Below are positions 30,304-37,024 of a DNA stretch of 37,963 bases, in pieces (positions within the stretch are counted from its first letter, which is position 1; the number at the start of each line of letters is the position of its first letter). This DNA comes from Streptomyces cavernicola (GTDB taxonomy: Bacteria > Actinomycetota > Actinomycetes > Streptomycetales > Streptomycetaceae). The DNA lies in the NCBI RefSeq assembly GCF_029968035.1, contig NZ_JASCIQ010000058.1, forward strand, positions 1 through 37,963, given 5' to 3'. The position numbers were made by a program, and so were the translations under genes. The notes beneath the pieces were generated by a model. That model was not told where the DNA came from. It made no database searches and saw nothing but the letters and a program-made list of their open reading frames with translations.

Positions 30304-30335
30304 GTTGGCTCCCTCCTTGAAACAAGCTGAGTTTA
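30304..30335 (-). promoter_or_regulatory. Promoter and ribosome site of accA2
   Basis: In the leftward direction TAAACT (30335-30330) is a good -10 element and AAGGAGG (30319-30313) is an almost ideal ribosome site, nine bases before the GTG. The leader would be about 20 bases. No convincing -35 hexamer is seen. Confidence 0.5.
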
Positions 30336-30658
30336 GGGACTGCCGACACGGCCAATCGACCCGTCCCCAACCGTGAGCTTGCCCACACGGAGTGTTATTC
30401 GGGGGTCGTTCGAGTCACGAAATCCCTTGTCGCACCACGGTACGACGGGATCCTGAACCGCACAGTAACGGGACGGTGTGGCGCAGGTCTCTGTCTGTGA
30501 GGGCAGTGGCCGATCTGGTTCTTTGTGGAGTCCCTACGAATGGCGGTAGCAATCTTTGCCGCGCCACGGAGTCTTGTCCCGGGGTTTACCCGTTAGTAGC
30601 GTTTGCGGCGCCCTCGGATGTACCGGGGGTAACGGCTTGGGAAAGTGGGTGGGGGCCC
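30336..30658. other. Divergent intergenic region between accA2 and a membrane protein gene
   Basis: These 323 bases contain no convincing gene. The accA2 promoter is at its left end. GC is lower here than in neighbouring genes, as expected for a promoter region. A rightward frame is open through part of it, but it lacks coding features before the GTG at 30659. Confidence 0.55.
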
Positions 30659-31120
30659 GTGGCGCGCAGACCGGTGGCCTTGGCAGCGGCGCTCGTGATC
30701 GTCGTGGAGGCGGTCGGGATCGCGTGGTTGAACTGGTTCCTCGGCCTTGTCGTGGAGAACCAGCAGATGTCCCTGGCGGGGCTCGACCCGCACGCGATGA
30801 CCGTCGGCTCCTGGGCGGCGGGCGGTCTGATGGGGCTTTATCTGCTGGTGTGCGGCGCGGTGTTGCTGCGTACGGGACTGCGCGACCGGGCGCCGGGCGG
30901 CTTCGGCCGCGTACTGCTGATCTCGGCGGCGGTGCTGCACGGCGTTCTCGGCGCGTTCTCGGTCGGCCTGGTCGGCTGGCCGGCCTTCGCGTTCCTGACG
31001 GTCGTACTCGGACTGCTGGTCCTGACCCTCGTCGCGTACGGGAAGCCCGCGGGGCAGGACGGGCGGGAAGCCGGGGCGGCGGGCGCACCGGCGGCCGCGG
31101 ACGGCCCGAGCCCGGCCTGA
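30659..31120 (+). CDS. Small multi-pass membrane protein
   Basis: A 153-residue integral membrane protein read from GTG 30659, which follows GGGTGGGGG. Four hydrophobic helices are visible (about residues 6-29, 46-67, 76-96 and 98-120): VALAAALVIVVEAVGIAWLN, GSWAAGGLMGLYLLVCGAVL, GRVLLISAAVLHGVLGAFSV and FAFLTVVLGLLVLTLVAYG. The C-terminal tail (about 122-153) is Gly/Ala/Pro-rich. No family with known function is recognised; similar genes sit beside accA2 in Streptomyces. The gene is monocistronic and convergent with the LppU-like gene. G/C-rich direct repeats of GGCTCGGGGGC follow the stop (about 31140-31170). Confidence 0.8.
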   Translation: MARRPVALAAALVIVVEAVGIAWLNWFLGLVVENQQMSLAGLDPHAMTVGSWAAGGLMGLYLLVCGAVLLRTGLRDRAPGGFGRVLLISAAVLHGVLGAFSVGLVGWPAFAFLTVVLGLLVLTLVAYGKPAGQDGREAGAAGAPAAADGPSPA

Positions 31121-31231
31121 GGCTCGGGGCGCTCGGGCCGGGCTCGGGGGCGGCTCGGGGGCGGCTCGGGGTGAACGGGCCGCCGCAGGGCGGGAGTCGA
31201 CGTCTCCGGGGCCGGGGCCGGGGCCGGGGGA

Positions 31232-32143
31232 TCAGCCCTGGTAGACCATCGTGCAGAGCAGGGTGTCGCCGTCGTCGACGGTCCAGGACCAGTACGTCGT
31301 CTGGTCGTTCTGCACGCGCCGGCAGAGGCTGGGGTCGGTGCCCTTGGACGTGTTGTAGACGCCCGTGATGTGCATGATCTGGTTGTACGCGCTGGGCACC
31401 TTCTTGGCGGTGCAGTCGACCGCGGTCATCGGGCCCATGCCGACGATCTTGCCGTTCTCCTGGTTGGCCAGGAAGCAGCCGCCCTTGTGGTAGATCCGCG
31501 AGAGGCAGAGCTGGGTGGTCTCGCCCGAGGTGGGCGAGGAGTACGTCCAGGTCGCCTCGTTCGTACCGCTGTCGCAGCCGCCGGTGGTGCCGGTGACCTG
31601 GACGAGGGCGTCCTCGCTCTTGCAGGAGACCGGGTCCGGGGGCTGCTCGGAGCTCCACTCGACGGTGCTCGTGCCGCCGTGTCCGGTGTCCCAGACCGGC
31701 AGGCAGTCGCCGCTGGTGACGTCCTTGAAGGCGCTCTCGGTCGGGTCGGGCGCGGCCGTGGTGGCGTCGGCGCCGTTCTCGGAGTCCATGCCGCCGGAGC
31801 CGGAGGAGTCGGCGGTGGGCGCGGCCGAGACGCCGGAGGAGCTCGACGAGTTGTTGTCGCTGCCGCCGCCGAAGGGGTTCGGGATGATGATGAAGACGGC
31901 GACGGCGATCACGGCGAGGACCAGGACGCCGACGATGCCGAGGACGATCGCGGTCGTGTTGGTGCTGCCGCGCGGCGACCCGGGCGGGAACGGTCCCTGC
32001 GGCGGGCCGAGCGGTCCACCGGGCGGCATGCCCGGCGGCGGGCCCTGCGGGGGGAAGCCGCCCGGCGGCGGTCCCTGCGGCGGACCTGGCGGTCCCTGCG
32101 GCGGGCCGAACCCGCCGTCGGGCGGGCCGAACGAGTTGCTCAT
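31232..32143 (-). CDS. LppU/SCO3897-like membrane-anchored cysteine-rich protein
   Basis: A 303-residue protein starting at ATG 32143. Residues 1-72 are cytoplasmic and built from Pro/Gly/Gln repeats (FGPPQGPPGPPQGPPPGGFP). A single membrane helix follows (about 78-98, IVLGIVGVLVLAVIAVAVFI). A Ser/Asp/Gly linker leads to an extracellular domain (about 150-303) with seven cysteines in a pattern like the LppU/SCO3897 family: SGDCLPVWDTG, VSCKSEDALVQV, TGGCDSGTNEATW, QLCLSRIYHKGGCFLA, TAVDCTAKKVPS, DPSLCRRVQ, TLLCTMVYQG. Function is unknown; proline-rich tails of this type are common in cell-envelope proteins. The frame stays open upstream through a 12-bp repeat array (32180-32239) to 32233, so a longer form starting there cannot be excluded. 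Confidence 0.82.
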   Translation of the reverse strand: MSNSFGPPDGGFGPPQGPPGPPQGPPPGGFPPQGPPPGMPPGGPLGPPQGPFPPGSPRGSTNTTAIVLGIVGVLVLAVIAVAVFIIIPNPFGGGSDNNSSSSSGVSAAPTADSSGSGGMDSENGADATTAAPDPTESAFKDVTSGDCLPVWDTGHGGTSTVEWSSEQPPDPVSCKSEDALVQVTGTTGGCDSGTNEATWTYSSPTSGETTQLCLSRIYHKGGCFLANQENGKIVGMGPMTAVDCTAKKVPSAYNQIMHITGVYNTSKGTDPSLCRRVQNDQTTYWSWTVDDGDTLLCTMVYQG

Positions 32144-32179
32144 CTTCTCCCCCGGAACATGCGATGCGAATAACCCTGA

Positions 32180-32239
32180 GAACACGCCTGTGAACACGCC
32201 TGTGAACACGCCTGTGAACACGCCTGTGAACAAGGCTGC
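32180..32239. repeat. 12-bp tandem repeat upstream of the LppU-like gene
   Basis: GAACACGCCTGT is repeated four times without a mismatch (32180-32191, 32192-32203, 32204-32215, 32216-32227), then once in altered form (GAACAAGGCTGC, 32228-32239). The leftward reading is MFTGVFTGVFTGVFTGVF, continuous with the LppU-like protein, because the unit is a multiple of three. Copy-number change would keep the frame. Confidence 0.93.
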
Positions 32240-32310
32240 GAACGACCCGAGGATGGTATCCGCCCGCGCGGCGCAGGATCCGGGGGGTGACCGGTCAGGA
32301 GCCGGTCAGG

Positions 32311-32343
32311 GGCTGGTCGGGGGCTGGTCGGGGGCTGGTCAGG
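32311..32343. repeat. 11-bp tandem repeat at the maf stop codon
   Basis: GGCTGGTCGGG is repeated twice exactly (32311-32321, 32322-32332) and a third time as GGCTGGTCAGG (32333-32343). The changed base creates the TCA that is the maf stop on the minus strand (32339-32341). Related GGTCAGG motifs precede the array (32293-32310). Confidence 0.85.
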
Positions 32344-32953
32344 AGGCCGGGGCCCACAGCTCGGTGATGCCGACGCCGAGCTCCGCGAGCAGCTTGCGGA
32401 GGAGCGGCAGGCTGATGCCGATGACGTTCCCGTGGTCGCCCTCGATGCCGTCGATGAAGGGCGCCGAGCGGCCGTCGAGCGTGAACGCCCCTGCCACGTG
32501 CAGGGGTTCGCCGCTCGCGACGTACACGGCGATCTCCGCGTCGGACGGCTCCCCGAAGCGGACGGTAGTGGAGGCGGTCGCGGAGGCGCGGCGGCCGGTG
32601 GCGGTGTCGATCACGCAGTGCCCGGTCTGCAGCACGCCCGCGCGGCCGCGCATCGACTTCCAGCGGGCGGTGGCCTCCTCGGCGTCGGCGGGCTTGCCGA
32701 GCGCCTCGCCGTCGAGTTCGAGGACCGAGTCGCAGCCGACGACCAGGGCGCCCGCGGCCTGCTCGCGCCCGGCGACCGCCTCGGCCTTGGCCTCCGCCAG
32801 GACGCGGGCCAGCTCGCTCGGGGTCGGCGCGGTGAGCGCGTCCTCGTCCACCCCGCTGACGATCACCTCGGGGTCGAGCCCCGCCTGACGCAGGAGCCCG
32901 AGCCGGGCGGGGGACTGGGAGGCGAGGACGAGGCGGCGGCGCTGATCGGTCAT
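32339..32953 (-). CDS. maf: Maf family nucleoside-triphosphate pyrophosphatase
   Basis: A 204-residue Maf/YceF/YhdE-type protein. Motifs are LVLASQSPARLGLLRQAGL (family signature near the N-terminus), SGVDEDAL, VVGCDSVLELDGEALGKP (catalytic Asp in GCDSV), ARWKSMRGRAGVLQTGHCVI and FIDGIEGDHGNVIGISLPLL near the end. Members hydrolyse non-canonical or methylated nucleotides (dTTP/UTP and m5UTP or m7GTP, depending on subtype) and affect cell division. The subtype cannot be set by eye. The gene is on the same strand as the penicillin-binding protein, pccE and pccB. Position next to the carboxylase genes matches the order I recall for S. coelicolor. Confidence 0.93.
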   Translation of the reverse strand: MTDQRRRLVLASQSPARLGLLRQAGLDPEVIVSGVDEDALTAPTPSELARVLAEAKAEAVAGREQAAGALVVGCDSVLELDGEALGKPADAEEATARWKSMRGRAGVLQTGHCVIDTATGRRASATASTTVRFGEPSDAEIAVYVASGEPLHVAGAFTLDGRSAPFIDGIEGDHGNVIGISLPLLRKLLAELGVGITELWAPAS

Positions 32954-32993
32954 GGGGAGAGGGTAGCCAGCGCGTGGCGGGGGCCGCGGCCGG

Positions 32994-33037
32994 GCCCGTA
33001 CGAACAGGAGGCCCGTACGAACAGGAGGCCCGTACGA
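32994..33037. repeat. 17-bp direct repeat between maf and the PBP gene
   Basis: GCCCGTACGAACAGGAG occurs twice in tandem (32994-33010, 33011-33027), followed by the first 10 bases of a third copy (33028-33037). It lies next to the terminator of the PBP gene. Confidence 0.85.
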
Positions 33038-33041
33038 CGAA

Positions 33042-33090
33042 GGGCGCCCCGCGGACCCCCTCCCCGAGCGAGGGAGTCCGCGAGGCGCCC
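33042..33090 (-). terminator. Terminator hairpin after the PBP gene
   Basis: GGGCGCC (33042-33048) pairs with GGCGCCC (33084-33090), and the stem continues inward through CGCGGAC/GTCCGCG and CTCCC/GGGAG with one bulge. The long stem begins 30 bases downstream of the leftward stop at 33120. Confidence 0.85.
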
Positions 33091-33119
33091 GAGACCGTGC
33101 GGCGCGAAGAGCGGGTGGC

Positions 33120-34586
33120 TCAGCGCTTCTGCAGCACCGCCTGCATGACCGCCTTGGCGATCGGGCCGCCCAGCTTGCCGCCCGCGATCTGGTCGCGCGG
33201 GATGTCCTTCCCCGGGTCGACGAAGACGGCCACGGCGACCTTCTTGCCCTCCGCGTTCTTGCCGTACGAGATGAACCAGGCGTACGGCGGCAGCTTGTTG
33301 TCGACGCCGTGCTGGGCCGTGCCCGTCTTGGCGCCGACCTCGATGCCGTCGATCAGGGCGGGCTGGCCGGAGCCCTGCTCGGCGGTGAAGACCATCGCCT
33401 CGCGGACCTTGTCCGCGGTCTCGGCGGAGACGGGCTGCGCCATCTCCTTCGGTTCGGTCTTCTCCAGGGTGCTCAGATCCGGGCCGCGCAGCTCGTCGAT
33501 CATGTGCGGCTGCATCAGCTTGCCGTCGTTGGCGACGGCGGAGGCGATCATGGCGATCTGCAGCGGGCTCGCGGTCAGGGAGCCCTGGCCGATGCCGGTG
33601 AGGGCGGTCTGCGGCCTGTTGATGTCGCTCGGGTAGACGGAGACGCCGGCCCGCACCGGGATGTCCAGGTCGCGCTTGTTGAAGCCGAACTTCTCGGCGG
33701 TCTTGCGCATGTCGTCCTTGCCGATCTCGGCGGCGAGCTTCGCGAAGACCGTGTTGCAGGAGTACTGCATGGCGACCTTGAGCGAGGCGTTCTCGCAGAC
33801 GCCGCTCTTGTTCAGGTTCGGCAGCTCGGTCCTGGTGTCCGGCAGCAGCCACGGCTCCGGGGTGTCCGTGGGCGCGTCGATGTCGGTGACCTTGCCGGAC
33901 TCGATGGCGGCGGCCGCGGTGAGCACCTTGAAGGTGGAGCCGGGGGCGTACGTCTCCTTCAGCGCGCGGTTGTTCAGCGGCTTGTTCTTGTCCTTCTGCA
34001 GCCGTTCCCAGGCCTTGGCGTCCTTGTCGGACATGCCCGCGAAGGTGGACGGGTCGTACGACGGGGTGGAGACGAGGGCGAGGACCCGGCCGGTGTCGGG
34101 GTCGAGCGCCGCGACGCCGCCCTTGAGGTTGCCGAGGCCCTCGTAGGCGGCCTTCTGCGCGTCCGGGTCGATGGTGGTGACGACGTCGCCGCCGCGCTGC
34201 TCCTCGTTGGTGAACATGTTGAGGGTGTTCTTCAGGAACAGCCGGTCGTCGGACCCGGAGAGCAGCTCGTCGTTCAGGTTCTCCAGCTGGTTGGAGCCGA
34301 AGGCCTGCGAGGCGTAGCCGGTGACGGGGGCGTACATCGGGCCGTCCTTGAACGTCCGCTTGTACTTGAAGTCGTTGCCCTCGACCAGCTTGGACCCGGT
34401 GATCGGCTTGCCGTCGACGATGATGTCGCCGCGCGGCTTCGCGTACCGGTCGATGGCGACGCGGCGGTTCTTCTCGTGCTTGGCGAGCGGCTCGCCCTGT
34501 GCGTACTGGATCCAGTTCGCACGTATCAGCAGTGCGAGCACGAGTAGCCCGCAGAACACGGCTATGTGCCGCAGAGGCCTGTTCAC
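33120..34586 (-). CDS. Penicillin-binding protein 2 (class B transpeptidase, PbpA-like)
   Basis: A 488-residue class B penicillin-binding protein that cross-links peptidoglycan outside the membrane. A single N-terminal helix (about residues 8-24, IAVFCGLLVLALLIRANW) anchors it. Residues 45-150 are the dimerisation part. The transpeptidase domain (about 155-485) has STFK (Ser217-Lys220), SCN (Ser276-Asn278) and KTGT (Lys420-Thr423). Its length and layout match PbpA, which usually stands beside a RodA/FtsW-type gene and the PASTA kinase genes. Here no glycosyltransferase gene is next to it, so it may be a second paralogue. Its upstream neighbour is the 42-residue membrane protein gene, then pccE and pccB. 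Confidence 0.92.
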   Translation of the reverse strand: MNRPLRHIAVFCGLLVLALLIRANWIQYAQGEPLAKHEKNRRVAIDRYAKPRGDIIVDGKPITGSKLVEGNDFKYKRTFKDGPMYAPVTGYASQAFGSNQLENLNDELLSGSDDRLFLKNTLNMFTNEEQRGGDVVTTIDPDAQKAAYEGLGNLKGGVAALDPDTGRVLALVSTPSYDPSTFAGMSDKDAKAWERLQKDKNKPLNNRALKETYAPGSTFKVLTAAAAIESGKVTDIDAPTDTPEPWLLPDTRTELPNLNKSGVCENASLKVAMQYSCNTVFAKLAAEIGKDDMRKTAEKFGFNKRDLDIPVRAGVSVYPSDINRPQTALTGIGQGSLTASPLQIAMIASAVANDGKLMQPHMIDELRGPDLSTLEKTEPKEMAQPVSAETADKVREAMVFTAEQGSGQPALIDGIEVGAKTGTAQHGVDNKLPPYAWFISYGKNAEGKKVAVAVFVDPGKDIPRDQIAGGKLGGPIAKAVMQAVLQKR

Positions 34587-34675
34587 CGAAGCCGATCCTT
34601 TCGATCAGTCCATTCCGCTGGAGTAGGACGGAAAGGACGACCTCATGGTTGCCTACGCGGTCGGCCTCGGTTCGG

Positions 34676-34804
34676 TCAGGGTGCGCCCAGGACGAGCATC
34701 GCCAGGATCATGGCGAGGGCGAGGAGGAGCCCCGCGCGCCTCAACATCGCCTGAGTTTCCCGGAGTTCCTCCGGTGGCTCGTCTTTCGGGTCGGACCAGA
34801 GCAT
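34676..34804 (-). CDS. 42-residue single-pass membrane protein
   Basis: A small leftward gene from ATG 34804 to the TGA at 34676-34678. The first 20 residues are charged (LWSDPKDEPPEELRETQAML), RR follows, and the last 20 form a membrane helix (AGLLLALAMILAMLVLGAP). This resembles a conserved short protein found beside the acyl-CoA carboxylase genes of Streptomyces, which I recall being annotated as morphogenic membrane protein MmpB. That name is from memory and not verified. The ribosome site is weak. It lies 89 bases upstream of the PBP gene, so a link with envelope growth is possible. Complementary frames here do not look like coding sequence. Confidence 0.75.
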   Translation of the reverse strand: MLWSDPKDEPPEELRETQAMLRRAGLLLALAMILAMLVLGAP

Positions 34805-34860
34805 GAGCTCGATAGTCGCGCGTAGGGGGCGGGCACGCCTGAGTACGGGTACTTACTTTG

Positions 34861-35000
34861 TTCCCCGCCCCGCCCCTTCCCGAACTGGGGCTCCGCCCCA
34901 GACCCCGCTCCTCAAGCGCCGGAGGGGCTGGATTTTGCGGGCGTGGGGCGGGTTTTCAAGGGGCGCGGGGAACTGCGCGACCAGCCACGGCGGCGGGAAA
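34861..35000. repeat. Modular Streptomyces intergenic repeat, reverse copy
   Basis: Most of the gap 34805-35056 is repeat: CCCGCCCCTTCCCGAACTGG (about 34865), GGGGCTCCGCCCC (about 34884), CTCCTCAAGCGCCGGAGGGG (about 34909) and AAGGGGCGCGGGGAACTGCG CGACCAGCCACGG (about 34960-34993). The last module is the inverse of the copy near 23008-23047. No gene is supported here. Confidence 0.75.
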
Positions 35001-35056
35001 GCCGAAGTACGGCCGGGGCCCGGGGGCGGTAGCCCCCGAAGCCGTCGGCGGCCGGG

Positions 35057-35269
35057 CTACACCGGCCAGTACGTGCGGGACCACGTGTTCGGGCCCGGCT
35101 GCGGCAGGCGGGTGCGGGCCACGCGGGCCGGGTCGGACCACGCGTCCGCCGGCGCGGGAGCGCCGCCCTGCACCGCGGACGCGGCGAGCGCGGCGGCCCG
35201 CGCCTGGACCACGGTGAGCGCCGCGGCCAGCTCCTCAGGGGTCGGGTTGCCCCGTACGACCTTGATCAT
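35057..35269 (-). CDS. pccE: Acyl-CoA carboxylase epsilon subunit
   Basis: A 70-residue epsilon subunit. It has the family start IKVVRGNPTPEELAAALTVV, an Ala-rich helix and the conserved end SRTYWPV with WSDPARVAR before it. Epsilon subunits bind the carboxyltransferase (here PccB) and raise activity of the alpha-beta complex. ATG 35269 has AGGAGG eight bases upstream and lies 16 bases after the pccB stop, so the two are co-expressed. In S. coelicolor the equivalent pair is SCO4926/SCO4925, with accA2 as the usual alpha subunit. Confidence 0.92.
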   Translation of the reverse strand: MIKVVRGNPTPEELAAALTVVQARAAALAASAVQGGAPAPADAWSDPARVARTRLPQPGPNTWSRTYWPV

Positions 35270-35285
35270 GGGTCCTCCTAAAGGC

Positions 35286-36884
35286 CTACAGGGGAATGTT
35301 GCCGTGCTTCTTCGGCGGCAGGGACTCCCGCTTCGTACGCAGCGTGCGCAGTCCGCGGACGACCTGGCGGCGGGTCTCGGACGGCATGACGACCGCGTCG
35401 ATGTACCCGCGCTCGGCGGCCGTGTACGGGTTGAGGAGCGTGTCCTCGTACTCCTGGATCAGCTGGGCGCGGACGTCCTCGCGGTCGGACTCGGCGGTCG
35501 CGGCGATCGTGCGGCGGTGCAGGATGTTGACCGCGCCCTGGGCGCCCATGACCGCGATCTGCGCGGTCGGCCAGGCCAGGTTGAGGTCGGCGCCGAGGTG
35601 CTTGGACCCCATGACGTCGTACGCGCCGCCGAAGGCCTTGCGCGTGATGATCGTGATCAGCGGGACCGTGGCCTCGGCGTAGGCGTAGATCAGCTTGGCG
35701 CCGCGGCGGATGATGCCGGTGTGCTCCTGCTCGACGCCCGGCAGGAAGCCGGGGACGTCCACGAAGGTCAGCACGGGCACGTTGAAGGCGTCACACGTCC
35801 GCACGAAGCGCGCGGCCTTCTCGGAGGCGTCGATGTCGAGGCAGCCGGCGAACTGCATCGGCTGGTTGGCGACGATGCCCACCGGGTGGCCCTCGACCCG
35901 GCCGAAGCCGGTCACGATGTTCGGCGCGAACATGGCCTGCGTCTCGAAGAACTCCCCGTCGTCCAGGACGTGTTCGATGACGGTGTGCATGTCGTACGGC
36001 TGGTTCGCGCTGTCCGGGATCAGCGTGTCCAGCTCGCGGTCCTCGTCGTTCGTCTCCAGGTCCGCCTCCTCCGGGAAGGCGGGCGGCTCGGAGAGGTTGT
36101 TCGACGGCAGGTACGAGAGCAGCGACTTGACGTAGTCGATCGCGTCCTTCTCGTCGCCGGCCATGTGATGGGCCACGCCCGAGGCCGAGTTGTGCGTACG
36201 GGCGCCGCCCAGCTCCTCGAAGCCGACGTCCTCACCGGTGACGGTCTTGATGACGTCCGGGCCCGTGATGAACATGTGCGAGGTCTGGTCGACCATGACC
36301 GTGAAGTCGGTGATCGCGGGGGAGTAGACCGCGCCGCCCGCGCAGGGGCCGACGATCAGGGAGATCTGCGGGATGACGCCCGAGGCGTGGGTGTTGCGGC
36401 GGAAGATCTCGCCGTACATGCCGAGGGCCATGACGCCCTCCTGGATGCGGGCGCCGCCGGAGTCGTTGATGCCGACGACCGGGCAGCCCGTCTTCAGGGC
36501 GAAGTCCATGACCTTCATGATCTTCTGCCCGAAGACCTCGCCGAGGGCCCCGCCGAACACGGTGAAGTCCTGCGAGAAGACCGCGACCGGGCGGCCGTCG
36601 ACCGTGCCGTAACCGGTCACCACACCGTCGCCGTAAGGCTTGTTGGCGTCCAGGCCGAAGGAGGTCGAGCGGTGCCGGGCGAACTCGTCGAGCTCGACGA
36701 AGGAACCCTCGTCCAGGAGCAGGTCGATCCGCTCACGGGCCGTCAACTTGCCCTTGGCGTGCTGTTTTTCCACCGCTCGCGCCGACCCGGCGTGCGTCGC
36801 TTCCTCGATGCGGCGCTGCAGATCCGCGATCTTTCCTGCGGTGGTGTGGATGTCGATGGCGCTCTGCGCTTCCGGCTCGGACAT
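35286..36884 (-). CDS. pccB: Propionyl-CoA carboxylase beta subunit (carboxyltransferase)
   Basis: A 532-residue carboxyltransferase that moves CO2 from biotin to propionyl-CoA, giving methylmalonyl-CoA. It has two crotonase-like halves: GINDSGGARIQEGV (about 138-151) and GPCAGGAVYSPA (179-190) in the first, and FVDVPGFLPGVEQEHTGIIR (374-393) with ITRKAFGGAYDVMGSKHLGA (413-432) in the second. Asp423 in GGAYDVMG corresponds to Asp422 of S. coelicolor PccB, the residue shown to favour propionyl-CoA over acetyl-CoA. The ATG at 36884 gives the usual N-terminus SEPEAQSAIDIHTTAGKIAD; the longer frame to 37001 overlaps the divergent promoter region. pccE follows 16 bases downstream, and birA is divergent. 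Confidence 0.96.
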   Translation of the reverse strand: MSEPEAQSAIDIHTTAGKIADLQRRIEEATHAGSARAVEKQHAKGKLTARERIDLLLDEGSFVELDEFARHRSTSFGLDANKPYGDGVVTGYGTVDGRPVAVFSQDFTVFGGALGEVFGQKIMKVMDFALKTGCPVVGINDSGGARIQEGVMALGMYGEIFRRNTHASGVIPQISLIVGPCAGGAVYSPAITDFTVMVDQTSHMFITGPDVIKTVTGEDVGFEELGGARTHNSASGVAHHMAGDEKDAIDYVKSLLSYLPSNNLSEPPAFPEEADLETNDEDRELDTLIPDSANQPYDMHTVIEHVLDDGEFFETQAMFAPNIVTGFGRVEGHPVGIVANQPMQFAGCLDIDASEKAARFVRTCDAFNVPVLTFVDVPGFLPGVEQEHTGIIRRGAKLIYAYAEATVPLITIITRKAFGGAYDVMGSKHLGADLNLAWPTAQIAVMGAQGAVNILHRRTIAATAESDREDVRAQLIQEYEDTLLNPYTAAERGYIDAVVMPSETRRQVVRGLRTLRTKRESLPPKKHGNIPL

Positions 36885-37011
36885 CGGGATTGCGGCTCCC
36901 TGGCTGGTCACGGGTTCATGGGGACGTGCGCTGGGGTGGGGAATTCGGCTCGCTACTGATCCGTAGCGTAATGGCGTGGGCACGCCTCGGCAGTGCGGCA
37001 TTTACCACACC

Positions 37012-37024
37012 TAGGCTGTCTTGC
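37012..37024 (+). promoter_or_regulatory. Candidate -10 element of birA
   Basis: TAGGCT at 37012-37017 lies seven bases before the birA ATG, so transcription could begin at or next to the ATG and the mRNA could be leaderless. No ribosome site is visible, in keeping with this. Confidence 0.35.

Noticed and set aside
28513..30330. A 605-codon rightward open frame opposite accA2
   Set aside because: It mirrors accA2 codon by codon and has no domain of its own.
30336..30658. A riboswitch or leader peptide upstream of accA2
   Set aside because: The predicted accA2 leader is only about 20 bases; no conserved aptamer-like structure was recognised in the rest of the gap.
34803..36959. A 718-codon rightward open frame opposite pccB and pccE
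   Set aside because: It is antisense to strongly identified genes and is rich in Arg, Val, Gly and Asp, as expected for a shadow.
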